This document shows positions 10,896-22,380 of a stretch of 64,000 bases of DNA, in pieces. This stretch comes from Apteryx mantelli. Lineage: Eukaryota > Chordata > Aves > Apterygiformes > Apterygidae. A program made the position numbers and the translations under genes. The notes beneath the pieces were generated by a model, which was not told where the DNA came from, did not search any database, and saw only the letters and a program-made list of their open reading frames with translations. The stretch is taken from positions 38,858,425 through 38,922,424 of the forward strand of contig NC_090020.1 in assembly GCF_036417845.1 (NCBI RefSeq), written 5' to 3'. Every line of letters starts with the position of its first letter. Position 1 is the stretch's first letter.

Positions 10896-13800
10896 GTAAG
10901 AGTTAGTTTACAGAATAAAGCTATGCAAGAGTGCTTATCAATCACCTTTGATGTACATGGATTCCACATGAAATGGTTCTGCCTTACCTTTTTCCCCTCC
11001 AGATTTGTGAAGCTTAGTATTATGCATTTTACCTTGAGGGTGTCTTTTGCCCCGGGCCTCACCAGTCACTGTGACCATAGCAAGCAACTAGTTACAAGCA
11101 GCAAATGGAGATTTCAAGTTTGCTGCATCTCAGTGACACTACAGTCCATTTACTAGTAGAAAATAGTCTCCAACTGCCAGTGTTTCATGCTGGAGCTGGA
11201 GAACAAAGATGAGTTCCTTCCTTGTCACATCTAATCTGCCCAGGACAAGCATGAGTGGCCAAGGTAGACTCTTCAAAGCGTTCCTGTTCAATTGCAGCAC
11301 TACCTATGAGACTGAAAATGTATCAAACTAGTATTAATAGTGCAGCAGAAAAAATAAATTCTGGTTCACTCTTTTTGCTTCACTAGCTGTGTAAAGCTAA
11401 CTGGAATAAAATGCAGGCAAAGGTTTATAGTGTGAACGGAGAGGACTCTAAGCATACGTGGAAAACAGATCTGATGAGCAGGAGTGGTCATTTGTGGACT
11501 GTCACTTTCCAGGATGGAATTATCATCGAGGGTCAGTGTTCTCCTCAAAGCTCTTTTGCACTTTTAGATGGATTGGCACACTGCAAAACCTAAACTGCCC
11601 TCCTTCTGCTTCACAGCATGCTGGCTCTGCTGCATTTATGTAGTTTATATAGCGTTTGAGGGGAGAATAACTAGAAATGCAAAGTACTGTGAATTTTGAA
11701 ATCAGGAGGGTGGTATTTGTTGGAAATGGATGCAATTAAAGCAATTTCCTCATCCTGCACAATGTTCATGCTATCCCTAGCTATGTTACCTAGAAATAGG
11801 TTTAAAAAAAAAAAAGCAGTTGTTTCTTAATCAATGGAGTACATGTTATATGAAGAACCATACTGTAAAGTTACAGTTCTCTCTCTGCTGCCTGGTTCGG
11901 CATCAACTCATTCACAATCCAAAGGTGATAAGGTAGGGAATAATGAACTTGACTTTAGAGTTAATAATTAGAAAAAAGCTCTTTTATGATTTTTGTGTTA
12001 TAAAAATTTCAAACTACTAAGACACTGTATGCAATCAAATTACTGTGAGCAGAGTTCAAGTGATTTTCTAAGCTGTCCTCTTTTGTTAAATATACTCTTA
12101 ACTTAAAATGCTCTTCAGGTCTGATATCACTGGCAACTGCAGAGCAAAATGCAGACTACTTTCTAACAAATCTAATCTGCACTCCTAGTTTATGCTAATT
12201 AACTCAATTTTTTCCCCTCCTTGCTATTTTTAAAAATAAGGAGAGAAGAGGAGGAGAAGGAAGGGGTTTGCAATCTTCAAATGGTTTTCCTCTCACAGAC
12301 TCCTTTTATGCAGTATGAGCATTCATGCAAGAACTGATCCAGGTTAAAAATTATCTTTTCTTTTTTCTCCCCCCCTCCCCCAAGGTTGCTGTTAACTGAG
12401 ATCAGTTCTCCTGTCTAGCTGTACTATGCAGCTGCATGAGTGCTTAAGCCAGCACAAAAGAATTGGTGTCAGGAAGATGGGTCTGTTTCCTTCAGTATCA
12501 CTGCCAGCTTAAAATGACCATAAAACTGCAGTCTAAGCCTGCAGGATAAATGGGGATTATCTGCAGAAATAAAAATGTCCTTTCCACCTTGTGTATTGTC
12601 TAACAGGTTTAGCTATCAGCATAGCATATGTCACTTTGGCAAGGGTTTTTTACTATCTCAGCAGTAGGATTCCCTTTTGCTACTGTAACGTACATCTCAG
12701 GTAGGAGGTTATCTGAGAGAGCTCTGTTCAGGCAACGCTATTACAAAGTAACATAAAGCCTGGTAGACACCTACTGTTACACCACTCTACTTTAAAATAT
12801 ATACTGATTTTAAATCAGTTCCAGTTTTATTAGTACCACATGCATGCTTAGGCTTGGCATCAGAGCAGGAGCAAAATCATTTTCTTTCTCAAGAGTCAAC
12901 TTAGTTTTTCAAATGCTTTTGTGTAACTATTATGTTAGAAAGCTTTCCACAATCCTAGGAGAACTGAACGTGTCCTACTTTCACTGTAAGGAACCTGGCA
13001 TGTTCCAAAAGTGATGTGCAGGATTCTGGGTTGTTCCTCTCCATCACTGATATGTGTATCTTCAGGTCTTTGGCACTTCAGTCCCTCCAAAAGTGACAAG
13101 CACTAGCAAGAAAAATACAGAACTGTTGATCTTCAGCATCTTGCATAGGTTTTCAGAGCAGAAGGACTTCTCTATACAGGCAAGAATTTTGATCAGAATG
13201 TGAATTAAAAGAACATTTAACCCCAATTGATGCACACACAGGAAGTAAGAAACAGTTACTTCAGATTAACTCCCTGTTTAAACAAGCCCCAAGAAGGCCT
13301 TAAGTGGGGCGGGGGGAGCAGTATTTCATGGCAGATGGACAGAGCCATCATGTTCATCACTGTGCATTTTGTTATGTGAATTATAGGCCAAATTGTGGCC
13401 AAATATGGAAGCACGTGCCTCCATGTGAATCACATTTTCAGATAGGCACTTGCTCTAACAATCACAGTGCATGACAGCAGAAGTCAGCTGTATAGCTATG
13501 GCAAAAGACGAGGGAATTTTCAGAAAGGAGGATTTGGGGTTGTTTTTTTTTTTTGAAAACTGACCACATAACAGGTCAAAACACTGCAGCTGTTTGTCAC
13601 TTCCCTCTGCTGGAAGTTGCTGTCCCTCCAATTCTGCAGGTGGAAGAGATCATGCTTAATCCCTTTAGGCAAAATCAGCCAGGTTATCTCAAGCCACCTT
13701 CTTTTGCTATTTGAAGTGACCCAAGTGACTTGATCTGGAACAGATCAGAAATTACTCACGATTCCTGTATTCCCTTCCAACAAGGGCGGTACTGGCAGTT

Positions 13801-15187
13801 GTTTCCAGCTGGTGATGGCAACATCTTCAGTAAGCACTGCTGCTTACATGAAGGGATCTGTGTGCAACCTTCCAAGCCATGTCCACAAATCAGCTTATAA
13901 AAAACTCAATTGAAAACTATTAATTTGTACCATGAGGATATTAAAAAAAAAAACCAGCAAATGAGGAGTGCATAAGTTTTGTGACTGATGCAAGTTTGTT
14001 CTATGTTCGTCCATGCTGCACTGATAAAGTGGAGATTTACAAAGCAGGAAGACAGAAATGGGGTGGATAGGGGGAGGGAACCCACATTTACCTTAATGAT
14101 CACTCCTCTCTGTGTATTATACTTTACAGCACAAATGATGGGCATATTTTGCTGTATTTTCCTTCAGAAACCATGCCCTCTATGTGATGAAGCAAAAGAA
14201 GTGCTTGAGCCACATAAGAAAAGGGTAATGTATTACAATACTATGTACATTTTATATATAGAAAGAATAGCTATCAGGATTCTTTCTTTGTAAAAGAAGA
14301 TTGCTTGGATTTATTTGCATCTGTTATTCTTTCATGGGTGACTTCTTCAAGACAGTTTCAGCACTGATTTCCATAAAACTCATTATCCAAAAGCATTCTC
14401 TAACACTGCAATTCAAATAAGTCTTAGCAAACTAAACCAACATACACTTCACTGCAAAAATTTTCAAAACCTGTGCTTCTGTAAATACTATTTCCCTGGC
14501 CTGTAGCAGTGTTTGCAACTTTCATGAGGCAGATAACAATATTATTTGGGAAGAATGTTGGGAAGAAATTTCTGAGGGACAAGGAACTACAAATATTTGA
14601 ATTCATGGCACGGTTTTTGGTGCTCAATCAGTTTTGATCTCTGTCTTGAAGGAAGAAGTTTTTAACAGTAGTATTGAAAAGATGGTGCACTCTGCTGCTC
14701 AACAAGAAGCTGCTGTGTTGCCAGCTGCATTTTGGTTGTGGCTGATGCTCACAGGAGAGTGGTTCTGCACAGGGGATCAAGTATCTCTGGCAGGACTGGA
14801 GAGAGGGTCTTTGCAGACATACAAAGTTTGTGGCTATATATGTTTTATGCCAACAAAATGGGCATTTGTCCACAACATGGAAGAATACAGCTAAACGCCC
14901 AAAGAAAGTGGTATTGCACATCTAAAGCAAATCTTAATCAACAAACAAGCAGGTATTGTTTTTTCAGTGTTCAATATGTACTAACATAAATTTCTTGTTT
15001 GTCACAGTTTATTTTGCAGGAGGTGGACATTACCCTTCCAGAGAACTCCTCATGGTATGATAAATACAAATATGACATACCTGTTTTTCATTTAAATGGG
15101 AATTTCCTAATGAAGCATCGAGTAGACATTCAAAAGTTTGAGGACCAGCTAACAAAGCTGGAGCTGCAAAATGATGGAAACCAGTGA
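10779..15187 (+). CDS. C5orf63: C5orf63 orthologue, glutaredoxin-like mitochondrial-type protein (three coding exons)
   Basis: The spliced CDS is 10779-10895, 14168-14224 and 15008-15187, giving 117 residues, close to the human protein of about 115. All junctions are GT-AG and phase 0. The protein belongs to the Glrx-like (DUF836, thioredoxin-fold) family. Residues 1-29 hold several Arg and no acidic residue, which suggests a mitochondrial presequence. Strand one reads PVLTLFTK; it is followed by the redox motif CPLC at 42-45 and helix DEAKEVLEPHKKR. After EVDITLPEN comes the cis-Pro segment DIPVFHLNG, with Pro83, and a charged C-terminal helix. Both cysteines of CxxC are kept, so thiol-disulfide activity is plausible, though substrates are not established. 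The start has A at -3 and G at +4. Residue 40 is Lys where I recall Asp in human, right at a splice junction. Identification rests on motif order and clear similarity to remembered human sequence. Confidence 0.93.
10896..14167 (+). other. C5orf63: C5orf63 intron between coding exons 1 and 2
   Basis: A 3.27 kb GT-AG intron from GTAAG to TTTTCCTTCAG. No further exon is supported. It contains a hairpin-forming AT palindrome at 12217-12243 next to a purine-rich tract (12238-12270), an A run near 11802, and a T run near 13543. Otherwise it is unremarkable non-coding DNA. Confidence 0.85.
14168..14224 (+). CDS. C5orf63: C5orf63 coding exon 2 (residues 40-58, CPLC redox motif)
   Basis: A 57-base exon with phase 0 at both ends, encoding KPCPLCDEAKEVLEPHKKR. 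It holds both active-site cysteines (residues 42 and 45) and the first half of the following helix. Acceptor TTTTCCTTCAG ends at 14167 and donor AGG|GTAATG begins at 14225. Being a multiple of three, it could be skipped without a frameshift, which would yield a protein without the redox centre. Confidence 0.93.
14225..15007 (+). other. C5orf63: C5orf63 intron between coding exons 2 and 3
   Basis: A 783-base GT-AG intron, from GTAATG to TTGTCACAG. Overlapping open frames on both strands (for example about 14630-14920) show no family motif and no splice structure of their own, so I treat them as chance. Confidence 0.85.
15008..15187 (+). CDS. C5orf63: C5orf63 terminal coding exon (residues 59-117 and stop)
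   Basis: Begins FILQEVDITLPENS directly after the AG at 15006-15007 and ends with TGA at 15185-15187. It carries the second beta strand, the cis-proline segment DIPVFHLNG (Pro83) that faces the CxxC motif in the thioredoxin fold, and the C-terminal helix ending LELQNDGNQ. This is the part most similar to the human protein as I recall it. Confidence 0.94.
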   Translation, partial: FILQEVDITLPENSSWYDKYKYDIPVFHLNGNFLMKHRVDIQKFEDQLTKLELQNDGNQ

Positions 15188-15450
15188 AGAAAACACAGCT
15201 GTGTTGGTGTGGATCTGAAAGGATTTTGCACCATCAGTGGTGTGAAAGGGCAGTATTCATTATCAGGCCTTACTTTTCTTAGCATTTATGTTACTTGTTT
15301 CTTGAAAAAATTGATAACCTGTATTCTATTTTGTATTAATAGTCCTGCCCAGCTGCCTGAGTAGCAACCTTTCCTGTACCGTTCATCTGCTGCTATGCTA
15401 AATTGTTTGGCTTTTCATTGACAATAAATGCTGCTCCACAGCAGCAGATA
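15188..15450 (+). other. C5orf63: C5orf63 3' UTR (short form)
   Basis: Runs from the stop codon to about 20 bases past the AATAAA at 15423. The cleavage point is estimated, not seen. A longer form reaching the signal at 16367 is possible. Confidence 0.6.
15423..15428 (+). terminator. C5orf63: AATAAA poly(A) signal, proximal
   Basis: Canonical hexamer 236 bases after the stop codon, followed by a TG-rich downstream element around 15459-15480 (TGTGCTTCCAGCTTGTTAG). This spacing suits cleavage near 15440-15450. Confidence 0.75.
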
Positions 15451-16366
15451 AAATGAAATGTGCTTCCAGCTTGTTAGTACCTGTAAGCTGTAGGTCTGTA
15501 AGAGGCCTCCTTGTAGAAGCTCAACAATGTATCCTAAGTGCTCATTTTGAAATGGAGAAGAGGGCAGTTATTGTAAATGAAAAGGACACTTGATTAAAAG
15601 AACACTAACTGAAGCAGAGTCATAGTTAAACATTCATCACAATTTGATATAGTTATTACTCATACGTGAGTGCTGAATGGGTTTTTTTTCTTTTAATGGA
15701 ATGAACATGTTGCACTTAAGCCTGTCACATCTACCACAGTGAGCTTTGAGTTCTTCAGTACTTAACCCCAGCCACAGCTGAAGGGGGGAAAAAATTAGAA
15801 AGGAGTGAAGTGTAACTGAGCCAACAGAACCAAACCTATAATGGAAACAAGATTTATTAACTCCAAACATGACTTTCTAATTTCAGAGTGTAAGATGGAA
15901 GCAAGAAACCTGAAGAGTTTCATTAAAAATTTGCTGGCCTAAGACAATGCGACTTCTCCCTTAGAACCCACCTATGTTCCTAAAAAAGATAAAAATAAAA
16001 AAAGCTAATATATGGTCTATTCCCATGTTTAGGGATGCATGTGGCATAATTCTCTGCCCTTACAAGCCCAGTGAGCAGAGAGTTTCTCTAAACACATTAC
16101 GAGAATGGTTCTTAGACCAATGGGCTAGAGTTCTGTGGTAGTTCAGCCTGGTCTTTGTGCTTTCTGACAGACAGGAATCACGTTTCAGTTTACTCTGCAA
16201 CACAGCTGCAAATCCATTCAGCAATGTCAAGAATACTCTTTTATCAAGAGATACTGCAGTTCTGTTAGTGCTTCACTGGAAGGATAGAATGCCAATGTTA
16301 AATATATTTTCAGGAGAAGAAAGACTGATTAAGGGACAGTCAACTGTTTTAGGCTGAATAGTCTGT

Positions 16367-16372
16367 AATAAA
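16367..16372 (+). terminator. C5orf63: AATAAA poly(A) signal, possible distal site
   Basis: A second canonical hexamer about 1.2 kb after the stop codon, followed within 20 bases by the GT-rich GGTGTTTGTATTTTTGG. It has the layout of a working site and would give a 3' UTR of about 1.2 kb. Transcript data would decide. Confidence 0.4.
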
Positions 16373-17711
16373 CACTGAAGAAAGGTGTTTGTATTTTTGG
16401 TCTACTTAATAGATTCTTCTAAACAGAAGGATCTATTGCATATATCTCTTGCATTTCTGTTCTTTCTGTCATTGTGATATTCAATTTTGTCTCATAATTA
16501 GAAATGTAAACAAGGACACTTACCGGACGTGGTCTTCATATTGCAAAGAATCCAGGCACAACACTCAGTTAGGCCAGCAAAGAGATTCACTAGGAATCAT
16601 TACAGACTTTAGCTTTTGGGATATGATTTGACGAGAACCCATGCAATGATAGTAGGCAGTTTCACTCCGTCTCTCCTCTGTGGTCCCGTCCTGCTTTGGC
16701 TTTAGCCTTTGACAGATCATTTGCTAAGCCAACTCTGTTGGATTCTGCAAGATGAAAACTTCCTGGGCAGATGGGGGTGAGAAATTAAAACCTTCTGACA
16801 GTTCAGCAACTGGAGTCCACTCTGCAAGGGGTCTAAAAGTATCTGAGAGCTCCCAGAGGGAAGAACTACATCCTTTTTATACCAGAGAGCTTTAGATAAG
16901 TTCAGCCACATCATCAAACTATAACATGAGGTTTATAGGACTTCAGAAACTTTCACTTCATAGCACCTCTCCTCCTGAAGAAGTCTGCAGGGAGAATGGC
17001 ATCATATAGGAAAGCTTTACTAGATTTGCAAGAACTCAAGAGCAGCCTATCAGTTTAAGCACCTCGTTAAACCTATTTTGAGGTTTCCTCTCAGCCATTC
17101 TGATTAGCTGTTTGACCCAAAACTGAAATTATAGCCAACTGTTCTTTCTATAGAAAAACCCTCTGTATGACTTTAAGTAATCTGTTTGTTTATTTTGTAA
17201 CCTTACTTTTACCTCCAGAGCCTTCTGTTTTACCCTGATGTGGTCATATGCACTGTAGTGGAGGAGTAGGTGGAGGAGATTGTCAAAAAACAAGCTGAAA
17301 CTTCCCGGGGGTGAGTAACTGCACCCAGGGTAACCCAGCAAAGCATTAAGTATGGTGCTTTCACCAACAGGAGACAAACAAGCAAAGAAAAAAGAAAAAA
17401 AAAGGCAAAACTTGATGTAGCAAGATGCTTCTTGTGTTGCATGCTGCAGCATAGTTTTGCCCTACCCACAGTGCTTTTCATCACTTTTGAAAGGGAAGAA
17501 GGGGAGCTTAGGGGCAAAAACTTGTATACTTTATGCAGTTTATAATGCTACAGTCAAATTTTTAAGTTTACTGCAATTTACTGTTAACTAATAGGTCTGA
17601 ATTAGTTCTGTATCAGCAGGCAAGTGCCATTCTCTTCCCTCCTATAATCTGAGATGGTTTCAGAGTGACAAGTTTTTTCCTTATAAAAGCTTTGTAATAG
17701 ATAGCTATGAC

Positions 17712-17855
17712 ATATAGCACTTTTCAGCCATAGTTCTTCAAGTGCCTTTCAGAATATACCATTATCATTGCTAAGATACTGAGGACACAGGTCATGTGGA
17801 CTTGCCCCATTTCCCAGTGTGCATCACTGACAGAGGCTTGAATAGTCATCAGAGA
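17712..17855 (-). repeat. MIR/CORE-SINE-like remnant, antisense
   Basis: On the + strand the order of phrases is AGCACTTTTCA, CAAGTGCCTTTCAGAAT, ATTATCATT, ACTGAGGACACAGG, GACTTGCCC and CAGAGGCTTGAA. This is the order in the reverse complement of MIR-type SINEs as I remember them (small-number counts tail, CTGAGGCACAGAG, GACTTGCCCAAGG, GCAGAGCC). Heavy divergence indicates an ancient insertion. The subfamily cannot be named without alignment. Confidence 0.55.
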
Positions 17856-18927
17856 GCAATTTTCCTTTGTTTTATTTTTAGTAAGGTCTGTTTTGGGGAA
17901 AAAAATTGGAAACCAAAACCAGACTTCTTAATCATACAATAGATGATAAATCCCTTGTTCCTTATTCATTCAGACTGGGGCAGTTTTCTTTTATAGCTAG
18001 TGCCAAGTTTTCTTCCTTTATTTTGTAAAGTGAATGATAAGAGAATTTTCATAATAGCTTTTGTCTATGGCCTAGCCTTTATCAGTGAGATAGAGGTTTT
18101 CCATTAGTTTTGGCTGAGTTCTGTTTGCATATAATGTAGTGAGAAGGGGTGACTGCCTCTTCTTCCAACTCTTCCTGCCTAGGATCAAAAACAATCCTGC
18201 ATTGTGCATGCCCCAGCCCATTCTCCTTGTCAACATAAGTGGCAGATTTAGGTGTGCGAGGAAGGTCATTGTAGACCAATGTGCATGCAGAGGGCCTAGA
18301 TTCTAGAAATTGGGAAATTTCTACAATATAGAAAGCTCTTTTTCAACCAAACATCTTCAAACCCACCCCATCTTTCCAAAGCCATAAAACATATTTAGGG
18401 GATATAATGCCAAAACCTTCCAGACGTATCTGAGAAGATGTTACTGTTCTCTTTTAAGGGAGGGGAACCCCTCTTCTCATCAGTTTAGATGCAAAGACAG
18501 GAAGTGGAAACATCTGAATTTGGAGCATTGGTGGCAGACCTCAGGTAAGAAGCTGCTATAATCATTTCCAGATGGAAACACTGCAGGACAAGGTGACTGT
18601 GCAAAGGGCTGCCACTTCATTTTGGCCCACAGGTGCCACTGCAGGCTTCTCATTGCAGAGTTAGGTTGCATTAAGGTTGCAAAATACGTTATTCCCCTCT
18701 CTGTTACATTCACTAGTTCTCCCTGGCAAATACTGAAACTAAAAACTCCAGCAGGGTATCAGTTCTTCTGAAGCCAGCCTCTCTGCTCAGTGGAAGAATA
18801 ATTTGTTCAATGACTAAGATTTCACATGTTCTAAGTAGATCAGAAGGAAATGTTTCAGAGTCATCTTCCATTTCCCTGACATTAGCAGTCCTAAAAATTG
18901 TAATGTGAATTTGTGGTCCCATTGGCA

Positions 18928-18985
18928 AAAATTATATTAACCTCAGTGGGACCAGAATTTTGCCTCAAATAGTTAACTATTTCCA
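18928..18985. repeat. Short old dispersed-repeat remnant
   Basis: Contains GGTCCCATTGGC and CCTCAGTGGGACCAGAATTT, resembling the CATTGACTTCAGTGGGACCAG phrase common in old sauropsid repeats. Too short for a family call. Confidence 0.3.
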
Positions 18986-19624
18986 ATTTCCTTTGATATT
19001 TTGGGAGACTGAGCAAGTGACATTGTGACTTAGCGTAACTAGCAGATGTGCCACCCTCATCTTCCAAAAACAAGAAGGGAAATATCATATGTAAAATTGA
19101 GTGGTTTTTCTTCTTTTTGTATATAATAAATACAGCAGACTCCCAGCACATGCATCTCTAATCACATGTGTTAAAGTGCAACTTTAAAATGAGAAGGCAT
19201 ATGCCCCTGCTGCATATATATTTATGGAGGCATATGCAACTTTGTGAAAACTGGCAATTTATTTTTTTGACAGTGAATGTTGGCAGGAATGCAAAGCCCC
19301 ATAATGTACTATCTCTATAATGTAAAAAGAGCTTGAATACATGAGGAAGGAACTTATTTCCTACTTCTGCCCAACTGAAAAACACACACACAATGCCCTA
19401 TCTTCCTCCAGTAACTATAAATAACAAATACCTACCAGGCTTACTTGCTTATATATACTACTTCTCCAACAATTTGTGTGTTTAAATTGCAGACACTCCA
19501 TAGTAGGGTTTATCTAGTATAGCACTTCTAGCACAGTGTGCTCCCAGTCCAAATTGGGTCTGTCCAAAGACTCCTGGTTCCTTAAAAACACATTTTCCAT
19601 AAAGCATAGAACCCTTTTGATTCC

Positions 19625-19648
19625 TGGCTTCTACACTGGCTTCTACAC
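19625..19648. repeat. Tandem duplication of a 12-mer
   Basis: TGGCTTCTACAC occurs twice back to back. A small local duplication with no evident function. Confidence 0.95.
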
Positions 19649-20181
19649 CTATTAGCATCTAATTCCCAGAGTAACAAAAATAAATGAATCTTTATGTAGA
19701 CTCAGCTGATTCTGAAAGGTATGAAACTCTATTTCAGCCTTGTGCATGCATTTATCTTTAAGCACATGGTCATCTATATTAGCTACAAGTGCAGCAACAT
19801 GTGGAAGCAAACACAGGCACACGTGCAAGTGTTTGCAAGATCATAGCTCATATTTTTGCTCAGTGACAGCACCAGTTTCTAGTCAGCTTTGTTATACTGT
19901 ACCTGCATGACATGGGCTTTCTACCACCTCCTGCTAGCGAGAAGCTTCTGTCCCATCCTTGTGAATAGTCGCTGGACCTTCAGTGCTCAAACCTGAGTTT
20001 CTGCTGGGCAGGGCGGGAGCTGTGGCATACACCTCAACAGGAAGGATCAAGGAACAGCCATTAGGGAACTCAACTGAATACACTGACTTGTGCTTCCCTG
20101 GCGAAAAAACACCCTCTGCCCTCTACCCTCACCTCTCATAGCATTTCAAATCAAACTCTAGTTCTTGGTCTTTGTCTTCAG

Positions 20182-20238
20182 GTTAAAAATGGCACATACT
20201 CAGGATATCTGGAAACTGTGGAAGACTGCAGAGAACAG
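20182..20238 (+). other. Possible cryptic or alternative exon, 57 bases
   Basis: A pyrimidine-rich acceptor (GGTCTTTGTCTTCAG, AG at 20180-20181) precedes a segment that is open in frame 0, reading VKNGTYSGYLETVEDCREQ. It is followed by the donor ACAG|GTACAC. Both splice sites are good and the length is a multiple of three. I recognise no homology, and the VEDC match to remembered MARCHF3 residues is too short to mean anything. It could be an unannotated exon of a long transcript or chance. Confidence 0.2.
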
Positions 20239-22198
20239 GTACACTCTTGTAATTCTCCAAAAAAAGTAAAGTGAGTTTGTCCAGGAGACAAACATTTTCA
20301 GATGTCTATTTTGACTGTGAAATGAACTGCAGGAACTAAGGCTACTCAAACCTTCCATGTTTTTCCTTGATAGTGCCTTCTGGACTGTATATGATTGATC
20401 AAAACTACATAGACAAAATATAAAATAAATCCCCTCCAAACATATGCACACACAAATCTTCCTGAAAGCAAGACACAACTACACCCACTTCTCCTGAGGA
20501 GAGGATTAAAGAACAGCATGTGACATGCATTACTGGAATACATTTTAGATACTATGGTGATGAGTGTATATAGACTAGAACTGTCAAGTTTAATTCTAGG
20601 ATTTATTATAGGGCATATATTTTTAGCCTGTCTCCTAAAGAAATGAGACTTGGACCATATAACTACCTGTCAGCCCAGTTCTTTCCCTTCCCTTCTCCCC
20701 TTCCTCTCTGACACCTTCCCAGGAGCTTTTGACCCAGTGACCAGTTTGATAAAGGGGTCAAAAACTGGGCATAAAGCTATTGCATTCCTATGAGTTTGCT
20801 GAAGATCTGCTTTCAGGAAGATAACAAATCTCTCCATCTACTTCCCACACTGGGGAATATGCAATTAAGCCATCATACATTTTGGCCAGCTGGTGGCTCC
20901 CAAGCAACCAGCAGAAATGTCTGGCTGTAACATTTAACATCTCTCATCCAGAAGGGTATCAGAGGAAGTGTGCAAAGGAGCTATGTTGCTGCATCAGGGG
21001 GAAGTTTATGGTTATTTCATAAACTCCCCAACCTATTGGTGACCAGGCTCATTAGTTTTGTTACTCACAAACTACTTGTTTAGTTGGAGACCTAATGCCT
21101 GAAAATGGAGATACAGCTTTAAAATTCAGATGCTTTAAAAAAAATGCAATCAGAAACCATATTTATACATGCGGATTTGATACATGTCTAGGTCTATGTG
21201 CACATTTAAGCTTCTACCCTAGGAGCTGAGGCATCCATTTCAATAGGGTCTACATAGTGGTAAGCATCTGTCACTGCAAATCCAATTGCAAAACCAGATC
21301 CTAAATGATTTTATTAATGTTCCTATTCCAGTGAACACCTACATTTCTGCTTAATTTAATTCACCTGCATACTCCCAAGGTTAACTGAGTGATTCAAATA
21401 ACCAGAGTTAGGCTCTCTTCTTTTATTTTAATATACAAATAGCACCTGTATACAGCTTCCATTTTCACCTGGAAGAGCAGCAGTGTTATCAGAGGCTAAC
21501 ACACAGTCAGGTGCAAAGCTAGATTCTTTTTCCAGTTGAACAGAAAGCAAACCAAGGACAAAACCTCCAGATAATTAGACTCCTACATAAAAAACACTAA
21601 GATATACTTGAATTTTGCTAGAAATGTATTAAGAGAAAAAAGTTACAAAAATGCAGCAATATGGATATTATCTCAACCCTGCAATGTTCATTTAGTTTTG
21701 AACATGCAAACCAAGTTTTTGGGGGAAGGACTACTAAACTGAGTACTATACATATACAAAAAAAATTTAGCTTTTAATCGTACAAGATTTCTTCAGGTCT
21801 CCTTTAGATTAGTCATTGCTAGCTTAGGGAACCTGGAACTGTCATTTTTAGATACAGCTCTAACTCGGTTTCAACTTCATTTTCACAGATATCAATACAA
21901 GCTTCGCAAGCCCACAGATACAGCATGCTTCAGAGAAACTTTCTCTAGGACTGCTGAGAGCAGATATTTTGAGGTTTTTAACTCCTTTGCAACAAGAAAC
22001 TGCTGGGAGGGATTTTTTTTTCCCTCGGTTTTAGTCCGGACGTAGGTCTAGCACCGTTCCCACGAACACCAGAACACGCAGCCTGCGTTAATCCCTCCAG
22101 CGCTGCCTCCCTGCCCGAGCCCCGCAGCGGCAGAGCGCCCAGACCCCGCGCGCTTTGCTGCCCCGGCCGGGGCCGGGGCCCCCGCACTGCGGCGCGGA

Positions 22199-22222
22199 GC
22201 CGCCGCCGCCGCCGCCGCCGCC
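22199..22222. repeat. (GCC)8 triplet tract
   Basis: Eight perfect GCC units followed by an ACC interruption and another GCC, inside the second CpG island. Confidence 0.9.
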
Positions 22223-22345
22223 ACCGCCGGGCCCCGGCCTCCCGCTGCCGGGCTCGCGCCCGCCGCCGCCGCCGCCTTTGTCTCGCCGCCGCCGCCGCCG
22301 CCGCGGGGCCGGGCGGGGGGCGGGCTCGCACCGCCCCCCCTCGCT

Positions 22346-22378
<33 letters not shown>
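22346..22378. repeat. (GCC)11 triplet tract
   Basis: Eleven perfect GCC units, the longest of several GCC/CGG tracts in this island. Others lie near 22199, 22260, 22287 and 22446. Tracts of this kind in 5' UTRs can be unstable. Confidence 0.9.

Positions 22379-22380
<2 letters not shown>

Larger units (their letters stand above)
15451..22045. other. Intergenic DNA between C5orf63 and the second CpG island
   Basis: About 6.6 kb without a supported gene. It holds the possible distal poly(A) site at 16367, an antisense MIR/CORE-SINE-like remnant at 17712-17855, a tandem 12-base duplication (TGGCTTCTACAC twice) at 19625-19648, and a 57-base open segment with good splice sites at 20182-20238. The open frames on both strands look like chance frames. 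Confidence 0.6.

Noticed and set aside
20211-20231. ETVEDC peptide resembling the KTVEDCG of MARCHF3
   Set aside because: Only five residues match, the flanking residues do not, and it lies upstream of the presumed promoter. A chance match is likely.
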